64,000 nucleotides of DNA, taken from positions 1,922,001 to 1,986,000 of the forward strand of contig NZ_CP042382.1 of NCBI RefSeq assembly GCF_007954585.1, given 5' to 3'. This document shows, piece by piece, positions 26,800 to 34,713 of the stretch (positions are counted from its first letter, which is position 1; each line of letters begins with the position of its first letter). This DNA comes from Pistricoccus aurantiacus (GTDB lineage Bacteria > Pseudomonadota > Gammaproteobacteria > Pseudomonadales > Halomonadaceae). A model generated the notes under the pieces. That model did not search any database. It had not been told where the DNA came from and saw only the letters and a program-made list of their open reading frames with translations. The translations under genes were made by a program, and so were the position numbers.

Positions 26800-26985
26800 A
26801 TGAACCCACGGGCGGTCATTGCGCTTCTGATTGGCGGTTTGATCTTTCTCGCAGTGGTGCTTCCGGTGGCCTGGATCATCAATACCCAGGATTGGGGTGT
26901 GGCGATGATCTTCCCCGCGCCTTTTATCGTCTACGGGCTGATGAAGGTGGCGAGGCGGTTGGAAGAGTGGGCGCGGGCCGGATGA
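26800..26985 (+). CDS. Small two-segment membrane protein after norD
   Basis: A 61-residue protein with two hydrophobic stretches (AVIALLIGGLIFLAVVLPVAWII and VAMIFPAPFIVYGLMKVA) and a basic/acidic tail. It begins 12 bases after norD with GGAGGG upstream, so it is translated as the fifth gene of the nor operon. I do not recognise the family. Small membrane proteins are common near nor genes, and a role in NO reductase assembly is possible but unproven. It converges with norF, leaving one base between stops. Confidence 0.65.
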   Translation: MNPRAVIALLIGGLIFLAVVLPVAWIINTQDWGVAMIFPAPFIVYGLMKVARRLEEWARAG

Positions 26986-26986
26986 T

Positions 26987-27289
26987 TCAGCCCAGCAGTT
27001 GATAGCGCGCCGCGAGATAACCCGAGAGGATAAGCGCCAGCGTCAGCAGCGCCAGGCCGACGAAAGCGCCTTTCCAGCCGGGGGTGGAGGTGCGCAGGTT
27101 GAGGTAGACCATCAATACCTGATGCGCCTTGAAGCCGGTGCTGATCAATATCAGCAGCGCCCCCCAGAGCGGCAGCGCCTGCCAGCCGGTCTCGAACAGC
27201 TGGGCGGAAAGCATCGAAATCAGGGTCAAGCCCATGAGGATGCCCCAGGTGATGATCAGACGTCGGGCGCCAGGCAATGTTTTGTGCAT
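26987..27289 (-). CDS. norF: NorF-like protein (cytochrome c oxidase subunit IV family)
   Basis: A 100-residue membrane protein with three hydrophobic segments and the block KAHQVLMVYLNLR typical of prokaryotic cytochrome oxidase subunit IV/NorF proteins. NorF supports NO reductase function in Paracoccus. It follows norE on the minus strand, separated by a tandem repeat, in an operon headed by a DUF4870-like gene with its own NsrR-type operator. Confidence 0.82.
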   Translation of the reverse strand: MHKTLPGARRLIITWGILMGLTLISMLSAQLFETGWQALPLWGALLILISTGFKAHQVLMVYLNLRTSTPGWKGAFVGLALLTLALILSGYLAARYQLLG

Positions 27290-27303
27290 GCTTACCTCAG
27301 CAA

Positions 27304-27382
27304 GGGACCGTCGGCGTAATAACAGGAGCCATCAGCGTAATTAAGGAGCCATCAGCGCAATAAGAAGCCATTAGCGCAATAA
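27304..27382. repeat. Four tandem units of 19-21 bp at the end of norE
   Basis: Units begin at 27304, 27325, 27345 and 27364; the core is GGAGCCATCAGCGCAATAA with small changes. The last unit contains the end of norE (its final codons and stop), so the norE terminus has been tandemly copied into the norE-norF gap. Spacing changes here would alter the distance between the two genes. Confidence 0.8.
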
Positions 27383-27997
27383 ATAGATCAGCGGATAAAG
27401 CAGAATCCAGATCAAGTCCACCATGTGCCAGAAAGCGGTGGCAGTTTCCACGTTTTCCAGAGAGGTTCGCCAGCTGACCAGGGCCAGAACACCCAACCCG
27501 AATATCACATGGGCGAAATGAAAACCGGTCAGCAGATAATAGAAGGTAAAGAAGGTATTGGTGTCTGGGGTGATGCCGGCGCTGAACTTGTCGGCGTATT
27601 CCAGCACCTTGATCACGCAGAACACCACGCCGAGTGACATGGTGGCCAGCAGCCATTGACGACAGCGCTTGATATACCCGCGTGCCACCGCTTCGATGGC
27701 TAGAGCAGCGAACAGGCCACTGGTCAGCAGCACCAGGGTATTGACGCCACCGGCCACCGGGTCGAGTAGTTGCTGGGAGGCATCGTAGAGTGTCTGATCC
27801 CCAGCACGCATCCAGACGTAAACCCCGAAGAAGGCGGCGAACACCAGCATTTCGCTGAGGATCAGCACCCACATCAAGGGATTGCCCGGCAGCGAAGAAA
27901 GCGGCCCCCAACTGTCCGTCGCAACCTGCGGCCCCTTTGGGGAAGCCGGCATCTCATCCAGGGAGCCGACGCCTCCGGCGTTGCGCTGCTCAGTCAT
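27371..27997 (-). CDS. norE: NorE-like protein (cytochrome c oxidase subunit III family)
   Basis: A 208-residue membrane protein with five hydrophobic segments. It has subunit III signatures (SEMLVFAAFFGVYVWMR, FYYLLTGFHFAHVIFGLGVL, WHMVDLIWILLYPLIYLL). NorE proteins help maximal NO reductase activity. ATG 27997 overlaps the upstream gene's stop by eight bases, with AGGA nearby; the frame is open to 28018. It is the middle gene of a three-gene operon. Confidence 0.9.
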   Translation of the reverse strand: MTEQRNAGGVGSLDEMPASPKGPQVATDSWGPLSSLPGNPLMWVLILSEMLVFAAFFGVYVWMRAGDQTLYDASQQLLDPVAGGVNTLVLLTSGLFAALAIEAVARGYIKRCRQWLLATMSLGVVFCVIKVLEYADKFSAGITPDTNTFFTFYYLLTGFHFAHVIFGLGVLALVSWRTSLENVETATAFWHMVDLIWILLYPLIYLLR

Positions 27998-28472
27998 CGA
28001 GGGTGATCCTGGCGCCACCGAATCCCAGGCTTCGCGGGTTGGCGATAGGGCGGTTGGAGGTCAAACGCAAGATGCCCACGGCGCAGCGGCCGATCATCCA
28101 GATCATGTAGACGGTGAACAGCAGATAGCCAAAGGTCCAGGCCTGCCAGGAAGGCGCCTCGGCACTGCCCAGCACTTGCCACATCCCCAGCCCGACGAAT
28201 CCGCCCATGACACCGAACCAGAAGGTGCGGATCTGAAAGCTTAGATGGGTGCGAACCCAGTCCGCGCTGCGCTTGAGCTTGAAGTGGGCAATTGCCACAC
28301 CAATGGGCGCGGTGACTACCGCCATGATACTTCCTAGATACAGAGCATAGACCAGAATGGCGGCCTTGCGCCCCGGGGATTCGACCTTGGCGGCGGCGAA
28401 TTGCGCGTCGTCGTATTGGCGAGCGTCCTCGTCCGCTCTGTGCTTGCCTGCCGGTGGCATGCTGGAAATCAT
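27990..28472 (-). CDS. DUF4870-like membrane protein in the norEF operon
   Basis: A 160-residue protein with a charged N-terminus (about 35 residues) and three to four hydrophobic segments. The block VRTHLSFQIRTFWFGVMGG and the end YMIWMIGRCAVGILRLTSNRPIANP resemble DUF4870-type proteins found near denitrification genes. Function is unknown. It is the first gene of the operon with norE and norF, downstream of an NsrR-type operator. Confidence 0.72.
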   Translation of the reverse strand: MISSMPPAGKHRADEDARQYDDAQFAAAKVESPGRKAAILVYALYLGSIMAVVTAPIGVAIAHFKLKRSADWVRTHLSFQIRTFWFGVMGGFVGLGMWQVLGSAEAPSWQAWTFGYLLFTVYMIWMIGRCAVGILRLTSNRPIANPRSLGFGGARITLDD

Positions 28473-28530
28473 CGTGTTCTCCTCCCCATCAGGGAAAGAC
28501 TGTCGTGAATAAAAAAGACTATCGTGAGTA

Positions 28531-28553
28531 AAGATGTATTTTCTATATATCTT
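28531..28553. promoter_or_regulatory. NsrR operator upstream of the DUF4870-norE-norF operon
   Basis: A 23-bp inverted repeat with left arm AAGATGTATTT and right arm CTATATATCTT (9 of 11 pairs match). It lies 59 bases upstream of the first gene of this minus-strand operon. Confidence 0.78.
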
Positions 28554-28616
28554 AACAGGGGGTGTTCCTGATTGTCAGCACAAGTTTGCAGTGGTCTGCT
28601 GCCATATTCCAATTGG

Positions 28617-28640
28617 CAAAACCCGCCGCTTGGGCGGGTT
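28617..28640 (-). terminator. Terminator after the fdxA-hemerythrin unit
   Basis: Stem AACCCGCC / GGCGGGTT (28620-28640) with a five-base loop, followed on the minus strand by TTTTGCC. It lies 54 bases after the hemerythrin stop and separates that unit from the DUF4870 operon. Confidence 0.7.
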
Positions 28641-28693
28641 GTCAAGAGGGATGTGGTGGTCGAGGCCTGCAAGACTTGGCCAGGCGTGTCGCC

Positions 28694-29302
28694 TCAAGCC
28701 GAGCATAGTGGACAGAAACTGGCGCGTTCTTCATCGCTCAGCCATAGGCCGGTACGATTCGCGGCAATTCGCTCGCGCAGGGCTTCAAATTCCACGGCTT
28801 CTTCCGCATCCGCGATGGGCGTGTCCTGCAGGATTGACGCCATCATTTCCTGCCAATCCTTGTCTTCCAGCCACTTGACTAGATGGGGGAAGATGCGGGT
28901 TTCCTCGCAGCGCAGGTGGGCATGGTAAAGCTCGCTATAGGCTTGGACCAGGTTCATGGTATTCAGGTCAAGTTCCGGATCCACCTCGCCAGCGGCAATC
29001 GAACGAAACTTGGCGTATAGCTCGCCGCCATAGGTGGCGATTCGCCGATGCTGATCCTGTAGTGTATCCAGATAAGGGCGATCTTCCGGGAAGCGTTCAC
29101 CGAGTCGCTCGAACAGGCGATCCTCGAAAGCATGATGCAGTCGGTCCGGATGATGGGCCAGGTAGTGAAAGATATCCCGCAACAGAGCGAAATCCGGCGT
29201 GTCGCCACAGCGGGCGCCGTGTAACTGTCGCTCGGCGATGCACAGCAGACCGTCGTAGCGCTGATGATCGCCTTGCAGGTAACGCAACAGTGAAGTGGAC
29301 AT
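28694..29302 (-). CDS. Hemerythrin-domain protein
   Basis: A 202-residue soluble protein with a hemerythrin HHE fold. The histidine/glutamate iron-ligand pattern appears in QGDHQRYD near residue 12, YLAHHPDRLHHAFEDRLFERL near 50, DQHRRIATYGGEL near 85 and LYHAHLRCEETRIFPHL near 130. It likely binds a di-iron centre; related proteins (YtfE/RIC, bacterial hemerythrins) act in NO stress and Fe-S repair or O2/NO binding. A C-terminal CPLC could bind metal. It lies 72 bases after fdxA, probably in one transcript under the strong NsrR-type operator. Confidence 0.88.
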   Translation of the reverse strand: MSTSLLRYLQGDHQRYDGLLCIAERQLHGARCGDTPDFALLRDIFHYLAHHPDRLHHAFEDRLFERLGERFPEDRPYLDTLQDQHRRIATYGGELYAKFRSIAAGEVDPELDLNTMNLVQAYSELYHAHLRCEETRIFPHLVKWLEDKDWQEMMASILQDTPIADAEEAVEFEALRERIAANRTGLWLSDEERASFCPLCSA

Positions 29303-29374
29303 GATCGTCTCCTGATCGTGGATCGCTTTTTCCGTCTTTCCAGGTCTAGAAGCCAGGATGGAAAATGCGGTCGA

Positions 29375-29698
29375 TCAACGTTTCAGATGCGCGAGTTTGC
29401 CGGGCTTGCCATCCCATTCCTCGGCATCCTCCGGTGGGTCCTTTTTCTCGGTGATAACCGGCCATTTCTCCGCCAGTTCCGCATTCAGAGCGATAAACTG
29501 GCGCTGGGAGTCGGGAAGCTCGTCCTCGGCGAAAATCGCCTCTGCCGGGCATTCCGGTTCACACAGCGCACAGTCGATACACTCGTCCGGATGGATCACC
29601 AGGAAATTGGGCCCCTCGTAGAAGCAGTCCACGGGGCAGACTTCCACGCAATCCGTGTATTTGCATTTGATGCAGTTTTCGGTCACCACGAAGGCCAT
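29375..29698 (-). CDS. fdxA: Seven-iron ferredoxin FdxA
   Basis: A 107-residue ferredoxin of the Azotobacter FdI type, with one [3Fe-4S] and one [4Fe-4S] cluster. The ligand pattern is [20 protein letters not shown] near residue 8 and [17 protein letters not shown] near 38, plus the usual C-terminal extension. It is a low-potential electron carrier. AGGAGGCGTCTGAT precedes the ATG. The strong palindromic operator lies 19 bases upstream. With the hemerythrin gene it may supply electrons for NO-linked repair or detoxification (inference). Confidence 0.94.
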   Translation of the reverse strand: MAFVVTENCIKCKYTDCVEVCPVDCFYEGPNFLVIHPDECIDCALCEPECPAEAIFAEDELPDSQRQFIALNAELAEKWPVITEKKDPPEDAEEWDGKPGKLAHLKR

Positions 29699-29712
29699 AT
29701 CAGACGCCTCCT

Positions 29713-29743
29713 ATTAAGATGCATTATAAATGCATCTTAATAG
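29713..29743. promoter_or_regulatory. Strong NsrR operator upstream of fdxA
   Basis: The best NsrR-type site of the window. Core 29717-29739 has left arm AAGATGCATTA and right arm AAATGCATCTT. The symmetry extends to perfect 14-bp arms around three bases (29713-29743). It is close to the fdxA start (15 bases), so repression of initiation is likely when NsrR is bound. Confidence 0.85.
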
Positions 29744-29750
29744 ATGAGAT

Positions 29751-29764
29751 TGATTCGCGCCAAT
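29751..29764. promoter_or_regulatory. Weak FNR-like site upstream of fdxA
   Basis: TTGAT, TCGC, GCCAA: one good half site and one with two mismatches. It is listed because the surrounding TTGA-YY-CGCG-Y-CAATAA string is shared with the nosR upstream site at 21302, and it likewise sits just outside an NsrR-type operator. Confidence 0.35.
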
Positions 29765-29918
29765 AAAATTTGGCTTGTCTCTTGAATTTCGTAGCCAAAT
29801 CACGATTGCTCTGTTCCTGGATATCGACGCATCGGAAAATAAAAATGCATAGATGTGGTGAATTATAGAGAGCGATTGTCTATATGTTGTATAGTCGCCG
29901 CAGTCAATAGGCACCTGA

Positions 29919-29932
29919 CTGACTCAGGTCAA
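29919..29932. promoter_or_regulatory. FNR/Anr-like site upstream of nrdJ
   Basis: CTGAC, TCAG, GTCAA: one mismatch from the palindrome at nosR. It lies 72 bases upstream of the nrdJa start, in a 265-base gap between the fdxA operator and nrdJa that shows no gene. It may provide low-oxygen activation. Confidence 0.45.
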
Positions 29933-30004
29933 AACCTTTTATCGACACTTGCGCCACCATGAAGCGCTTTTTTCAGACAACGCCCTGTTTTTGGAGACTC
30001 CCCC

Positions 30005-32113
30005 ATGAGCACGTCCACTTCGGTGACCAACACCTCCAACGAGGTACCGCTGCAGGCCCCTTCTCGAGACATCTGGGATGCCAAGTATCGGCTCAAGGAT
30101 CGCCATCAGCACCCGGTGGACGCGGACGTCTCCGCCACCTTCGAGCGGGTCGCCAAGGCGTTGGCGGAAGTGGAGGGAAAGCAGGCGGAGCAGTGGCTGC
30201 CGAAATTTCGCTGGGCGCTGGAAAACGGGGCTATTCCCGCCGGGCGTATTCTTTCCAACGCCGGGGCGGAAGATTACAAGCCCGCGGTTAGCCTGATCAA
30301 CTGCACCGTCTCTCGCACCATAGAGGATTCCATGCACGATATCCTCGATAGCGTGGTGGACGCGGGTATGACGCTGAAAGCCGGTTGCGGTATCGGCTAT
30401 GACTTTTCTACCCTGCGCCACAAGGGCGCCTTTGTGTTCGGCGCCGGGGCGGGCACCAACGGCCCTCTGGCGTTCATGGATATCTACGACAAGATGTGCT
30501 TTACCGTCGCCTCCGCTGGCGGACGGCGCGGGGCACAAATGGCGACCTTCGACATCGGTCATCCGGACGTGGAGGCGTTCATCGAGGCCAAGCGGGAGGC
30601 CGGACGGCTGCGTCAGTTCAATCTTAGCCTGCTGATTACCGATGAGTTCATCGAAGCGGTCAAGCAGGACGCGGACTGGCCCCTGGCGTTTCCCCTGCAT
30701 CAGGGTGAAAAGGATGACGTCAGCCAGGACGAAGTGATCTATCGCGACTGGCCGATCAAGAACGGCTACAGTCTCGACGATCAGGATCGGGTGGCCTGTC
30801 GCGTGGTACGTACCGTCAAGGCCCGGGAGCTCTGGGAGCGCATCATGCGCTCCACCTACGACTACGCGGAACCGGGCTTTATCCTGATCGACCAGGTCAA
30901 TCGCATGAACAACAACTGGTTCTGCGAGGAAATCCGCGCCACCAACCCCTGCGGAGAACAGCCGTTGCCGCCGGAAGGCGCTTGCCTGCTGGGGTCGGTC
31001 AATCTGACGCGCTTCGTGATCGAGCCATTCGGCGACAAGCCACGCTTCGACTGGGAGCGTTTCCGTCAGGTGGTGGCGATCTTCACCCGCATGCTGGACA
31101 ACGTGGTGGAAATCGCCGGCTTGCCTCTGGAAGGCCAGCGCCGGGAGCTGGAAGCCAAGCGTCGCCACGGCATGGGTTTTCTGGGGCTGGGTTCGACTCT
31201 GACCATGCTGAAAATTCCCTATGGCAGCGAGGATTCTCTCGAGTTTACCGAAGAGGTCAGCCGTACCCTTGCCATCGAAGGTTGGAGACAGGCGCTCGCG
31301 CTTTCTCGGGAAAAAGGCATGGCGCCGATTCTTGCTGAAGAGATCGAAATCACGCCGAAGATGATGCGCTCGCGCCCGCAGCTGGCCAAGGACGGTTACG
31401 AGATCGGTGACAAGGTGCCCGGACGCATTCTGCACGCCCGCTATAGCCACTATATGCAGAAGATCGCCAAGGTGGAGCCGGAACTGGTGGCCGCCCTGGC
31501 GGAACACGGCGCGCGCTTCACTCATCATTCGTCGATCGCGCCCACGGGCACCATCTCGCTGTCGCTGGGTAACAATGCGTCCAACGGCATCGAACCGTCG
31601 TTTTCCCACCGCTACTATCGCAATATCATTCAGGCGGGAAAGAAGACCAAGGAGCAGGTGGAGGTAGTGTCCTTCGAACTGGCCGCCTATCGTCATTTCA
31701 TCGCCGCGGACGCGGTGGAAAGCGATCTGCCGGACTATTTCGTCACCGCGGATTCCGTCACGCCGAAACAGCACGTGGCGATCCAGGCGGCAGCACAAAA
31801 CTGGGTCGATTCGGCGATTTCCAAGACCGTCAACGTGCCCACGGACTTCCCCTACGAGGATTTCCAGCATCTCTACCTGGATGCCTATGACAGCCGGCTC
31901 AAGGGTTGCACGACCTTCCGCTTCAATCCGGAGGCCTTTCAGGGGGTGTTGATTCGCGAGGACGATCTCAAGAACACTACCTATGTATTCGAACTGGAAA
32001 ACGGCGAAAGCCTGGAGCTTGCCGGCGATGACACGGTGATCTACGACGGCGAGGAGCATACCGCCGCCAATCTGTATGACGCTCTGAAAGAGGGAACCTA
32101 TGGGAAATGGTAA
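30005..32113 (+). CDS. nrdJ: Class II (B12-dependent) ribonucleotide reductase, NrdJa
   Basis: A 702-residue catalytic subunit that reduces ribonucleoside diphosphates to deoxy forms using adenosylcobalamin, so without oxygen. Landmarks are the first active-site cysteine in SLINCTVSRTIEDSM, the glycine-rich KAGCGIGYDFS, the finger-loop NPCGEQPLPPEGACLLGSVNLT with catalytic Cys and Glu, and the substrate-binding APTGTISL. It lacks the C-terminal TSCPD/redox tail, which is encoded separately by the next gene, as in Pseudomonas NrdJab. It is downstream of the FNR-like site and beside the NO block. Confidence 0.95.
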   Translation: MSTSTSVTNTSNEVPLQAPSRDIWDAKYRLKDRHQHPVDADVSATFERVAKALAEVEGKQAEQWLPKFRWALENGAIPAGRILSNAGAEDYKPAVSLINCTVSRTIEDSMHDILDSVVDAGMTLKAGCGIGYDFSTLRHKGAFVFGAGAGTNGPLAFMDIYDKMCFTVASAGGRRGAQMATFDIGHPDVEAFIEAKREAGRLRQFNLSLLITDEFIEAVKQDADWPLAFPLHQGEKDDVSQDEVIYRDWPIKNGYSLDDQDRVACRVVRTVKARELWERIMRSTYDYAEPGFILIDQVNRMNNNWFCEEIRATNPCGEQPLPPEGACLLGSVNLTRFVIEPFGDKPRFDWERFRQVVAIFTRMLDNVVEIAGLPLEGQRRELEAKRRHGMGFLGLGSTLTMLKIPYGSEDSLEFTEEVSRTLAIEGWRQALALSREKGMAPILAEEIEITPKMMRSRPQLAKDGYEIGDKVPGRILHARYSHYMQKIAKVEPELVAALAEHGARFTHHSSIAPTGTISLSLGNNASNGIEPSFSHRYYRNIIQAGKKTKEQVEVVSFELAAYRHFIAADAVESDLPDYFVTADSVTPKQHVAIQAAAQNWVDSAISKTVNVPTDFPYEDFQHLYLDAYDSRLKGCTTFRFNPEAFQGVLIREDDLKNTTYVFELENGESLELAGDDTVIYDGEEHTAANLYDALKEGTYGKW

Positions 32114-32168
32114 CGACGCGAGTCAGTTGATTCATTATTCATGAGTTCATCATCTTAGGAGTCTTGTC

Positions 32169-32906
32169 ATGTCGGTCGAAATCACCTCGAAAATTGTCGG
32201 TTATCGTGTCAAGCAGCCGGAACAGGAAATCCCTCTGGCGGAAGAGAATCCGCTGACGGTACGTATTCCTTCCCGACCGGAGGGCACCTTGGAAGCGGTA
32301 TCGGAAAAGATCTCCTACGTGGGAGCGGAAGGGCGCCGCAAGGTCTATGTGCTGGTGGCCTTCATGCCGGTGGAGGGCGTACTTGGCGGCAAGCGCGTGG
32401 TGATCGAGCGCCCGGTGGAGTTCTTCTTTCCCTCCGGGCAGCTTTCCAGCGAACACCAGTGGATCACCGCCACCATGCGCAGCCTGTCCTTGGCCGCCCG
32501 GGGTGGCTACGTCACCCAGGCACTCAAGGATCTGCGTAAGGTCGCCTGGGACAAGGGCCTGGTGCGCTGTGGCATGAACCGTTTCGACAAACCCATGTTT
32601 CACGATTCTGAAGTCGCCGCCATCGCCTGGTCGCTTCAGCAGATTCTCTATCGCCGCGGTTTTGTCGATGGCGACGGCAATCAAGTGCCGGCAGAAGATC
32701 TGGTGGAGCGCTATGCCAGCCGTATGAGCCATGGCTACAGCTGGCAGCCCTCGGAGCCGGAAGCCCCCGCCAGCGGTCAGATATCGGGGTCGGAAAGCGA
32801 TGGTCCGGCGGTGGTGGGTCATTGTCCGGAGTGTCGCGGCGAGTTGATCATGATGGACGGCTGTCCGACTTGTTATGCGGGCTGCGGCTGGTCGAAGTGC
32901 GGCTAA
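32169..32906 (+). CDS. Class II ribonucleotide reductase, NrdJb (TSCPD domain)
   Basis: A 245-residue partner of NrdJa carrying the C-terminal part of the enzyme. It contains the TSCPD-type region (RPEGTLEAVSEKISYVGAEGRRKVYV..., VIERPVEFFFPSG) and a cysteine-rich tail, HCPECRG...CPTCYAGCGWSKCG, that probably supplies the redox-active dithiol and a zinc site. It begins 55 bases after nrdJa with TTAGGAG upstream, and the two must act together. A 260-base AT-rich gap without a recognisable gene follows. Confidence 0.93.
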   Translation: MSVEITSKIVGYRVKQPEQEIPLAEENPLTVRIPSRPEGTLEAVSEKISYVGAEGRRKVYVLVAFMPVEGVLGGKRVVIERPVEFFFPSGQLSSEHQWITATMRSLSLAARGGYVTQALKDLRKVAWDKGLVRCGMNRFDKPMFHDSEVAAIAWSLQQILYRRGFVDGDGNQVPAEDLVERYASRMSHGYSWQPSEPEAPASGQISGSESDGPAVVGHCPECRGELIMMDGCPTCYAGCGWSKCG

Positions 32907-33166
32907 GGCAATCAGGCGTCACAAGTCGCTACCGCAGTTTTATCGTTAAAGCGACCTACTCAATAATATCCTTTACTAAAATTCGAGTATTTAATCATGT
33001 AGGATTACTGTTTTTCGTTAATTGGTCGATAATCAAAGGGAGCCATTTGATATTGGCAAACTTGGTTTGCGTCATTGCTCCTTTATTGTAGCCAAACGGC
33101 TGCTAAGCTGTAGAATTGAATGGATCGGCCAGTTTTCATAATTCAACAATTATTGGTATCACCATA

Positions 33167-33454
33167 ATGAATGACGATGTAGTAGGCGTGCATCGCCTCC
33201 TGGGGTTACAGCTACGGGATCATCAGCGGGACCGTCAAGGGACCATTCTGGGAATCAATCATACGCGTCGTTCTCCGGCGCTGTTGATACGCTGGGCGGG
33301 CAACTCCGGCATCGAATGGGTGGATTTGAGCCTCGAGGAACTGGACGCCTTGATCGCCGCCAGTGAAAGATCGAAATCGGCGCCTTGTTCTTCGATGGAT
33401 TCCTTCGAAAAGGCAGAAATGGCTCCCATCGTCGCCAGCGCCGGTCGTCATTGA
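33167..33454 (+). CDS. Hypothetical protein, 95 residues
   Basis: A small soluble protein starting MNDDVVGVHRLLGLQLRDHQ at ATG 33167; the frame is open to 33116, but the extra residues come from AT-rich intergenic sequence. A beta-rich middle (GTILGINHTRRSPALLIRWAGNSGIEWVDLSLEELDALI) resembles short beta-barrel or SH3-like folds. No cysteine motif, signal or membrane segment is clear. It lies 31 bases before the FemAB/GNAT-like gene on the same strand. Function unknown. Confidence 0.5.
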   Translation: MNDDVVGVHRLLGLQLRDHQRDRQGTILGINHTRRSPALLIRWAGNSGIEWVDLSLEELDALIAASERSKSAPCSSMDSFEKAEMAPIVASAGRH

Positions 33455-33485
33455 GCCTCGAATCATTCGGTAAATTATCACCCCA

Positions 33486-34646
33486 TTGAATGTTTCATTA
33501 ATCGTCAGGCAAGTCTCCTCCATTGCCGAGCTCTCTCGAGACGCTTGGAATTCTCTCGTGGATGACGATTATCCTTTTCTGCGCCATGAGTTCCTGCATG
33601 CCCTGGAAGCCAGCGGTGCGGCAACGCCTGAGACCGGCTGGACAACTTGTCATCTAGGGCTATGGCAGGCGGAAACCCTGGTCGGCGTGATGCCCTGCTA
33701 TCTCAAGACCCATTCCAGTGGTGAATATGTCTTCGACTGGGCTTGGGCAGATGCCTGGGAACGAGCCGGCGGTCGTTATTATCCCAAGGCACTGACCGCT
33801 ATTCCCTTCACTCCAGCACCGGGTCCTCGCCTGTCACTGGCGCCCCATATCCCCATCGATAGCGCCATGAAAACCGTGGCGGCAAGCTGGGAGCGAGGCG
33901 GACTTTCGAGCTGGCACCTGCTTTTCGCGGAGGAGGCTGAAGTCGATGCCTGGCAGCGGGCCCGCCCCAATCTGATTTCTCGTGACGGAGTTCAATTTCA
34001 ATGGCAGGACGCTGGATTCGGCGACTTCGACGGATTTCTTGCCACCATGACCTCGCGCCGACGCAAGGAAATCCGCCGGGAACGACGCCGCGTGGCGGAA
34101 CAGGGCATTCGTCTCGAGCGGTTGACAGGTGACGAAATCGACCACCAGGCCCTGGAGCACTTCTATCGCTGCTACCAGATCACCTATCTGGAACGCGGCA
34201 GGCAAGGCTACCTGAACTTCGCGTTCTTTCAGCATCTTCTCGAGAACATGGCGGAAAACCTGGTGCTGGTGCGAGCCTATCTTGACCGGCGGCCGATCGC
34301 CGCGGCGCTGTGCCTGCAGGGCAATCGCACGCTCTACGGACGCTACTGGGGCAGCGAGGTCATGGCGGATTGCCTGCATTTCGAGGCCTGCTACTACCAG
34401 GGAATCGAGCACTGCCTGAACAACGGTTTGACCTGTTTCGATCCGGGTACCCAAGGAGAGCACAAGCTGACGCGGGGCTTCGCACCGCGTAAACTGCGAT
34501 CCCTGCATTACATCGCCGATGCTCGACTCGAAGCGGGGGTGGCGCGTTTTTGCGAGGAAGAGCGACGGCATCTCGAAGCGTATCGCCAACAAGCGCGACA
34601 GGCATTGCCGTTTCGTGATGATCAGCGGTCTCGCGATAAACCATAA
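33486..34646 (+). CDS. FemAB/GNAT-like (PF04339, COG3146-type) protein
   Basis: A 386-residue soluble protein with the blocks FLRHEFLHALEASGAATPETGW, GEYVFDWAWADAWERAGGRYYPKALTAIPFTPAPGPRL, and the C-terminal AALCLQGNRTLYGRYWGSEV and FEACYYQGIEHCLNNGLTCFDPGTQGEHKLTRGFAP, all typical of this uncharacterised acyl-CoA N-acyltransferase-like family. The family name 'peptidogalycan biosynthesis' is a label rather than a proven role. The start TTG 33486 gives the full N-terminal block; no in-frame ATG lies near. It is followed by ftsB. Confidence 0.88.
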   Translation: MNVSLIVRQVSSIAELSRDAWNSLVDDDYPFLRHEFLHALEASGAATPETGWTTCHLGLWQAETLVGVMPCYLKTHSSGEYVFDWAWADAWERAGGRYYPKALTAIPFTPAPGPRLSLAPHIPIDSAMKTVAASWERGGLSSWHLLFAEEAEVDAWQRARPNLISRDGVQFQWQDAGFGDFDGFLATMTSRRRKEIRRERRRVAEQGIRLERLTGDEIDHQALEHFYRCYQITYLERGRQGYLNFAFFQHLLENMAENLVLVRAYLDRRPIAAALCLQGNRTLYGRYWGSEVMADCLHFEACYYQGIEHCLNNGLTCFDPGTQGEHKLTRGFAPRKLRSLHYIADARLEAGVARFCEEERRHLEAYRQQARQALPFRDDQRSRDKP

Positions 34647-34713
34647 AGATACGCATCGATTTGACGCTAAAAATTTGCTAAAGAAAGTGCTAATTCATTG
34701 GCAGGATGTCTTC

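Noticed and set aside
29848-29870. Possible sixth NsrR-type site upstream of nrdJ (an ATGCAT half site)
   Set aside because: Only one half site is recognisable; the second arm does not match.
29939-32059. Long minus-strand frame (706 codons) opposite nrdJa
   Set aside because: It is the complement of nrdJa, which has all catalytic motifs; the antisense product shows no family features.
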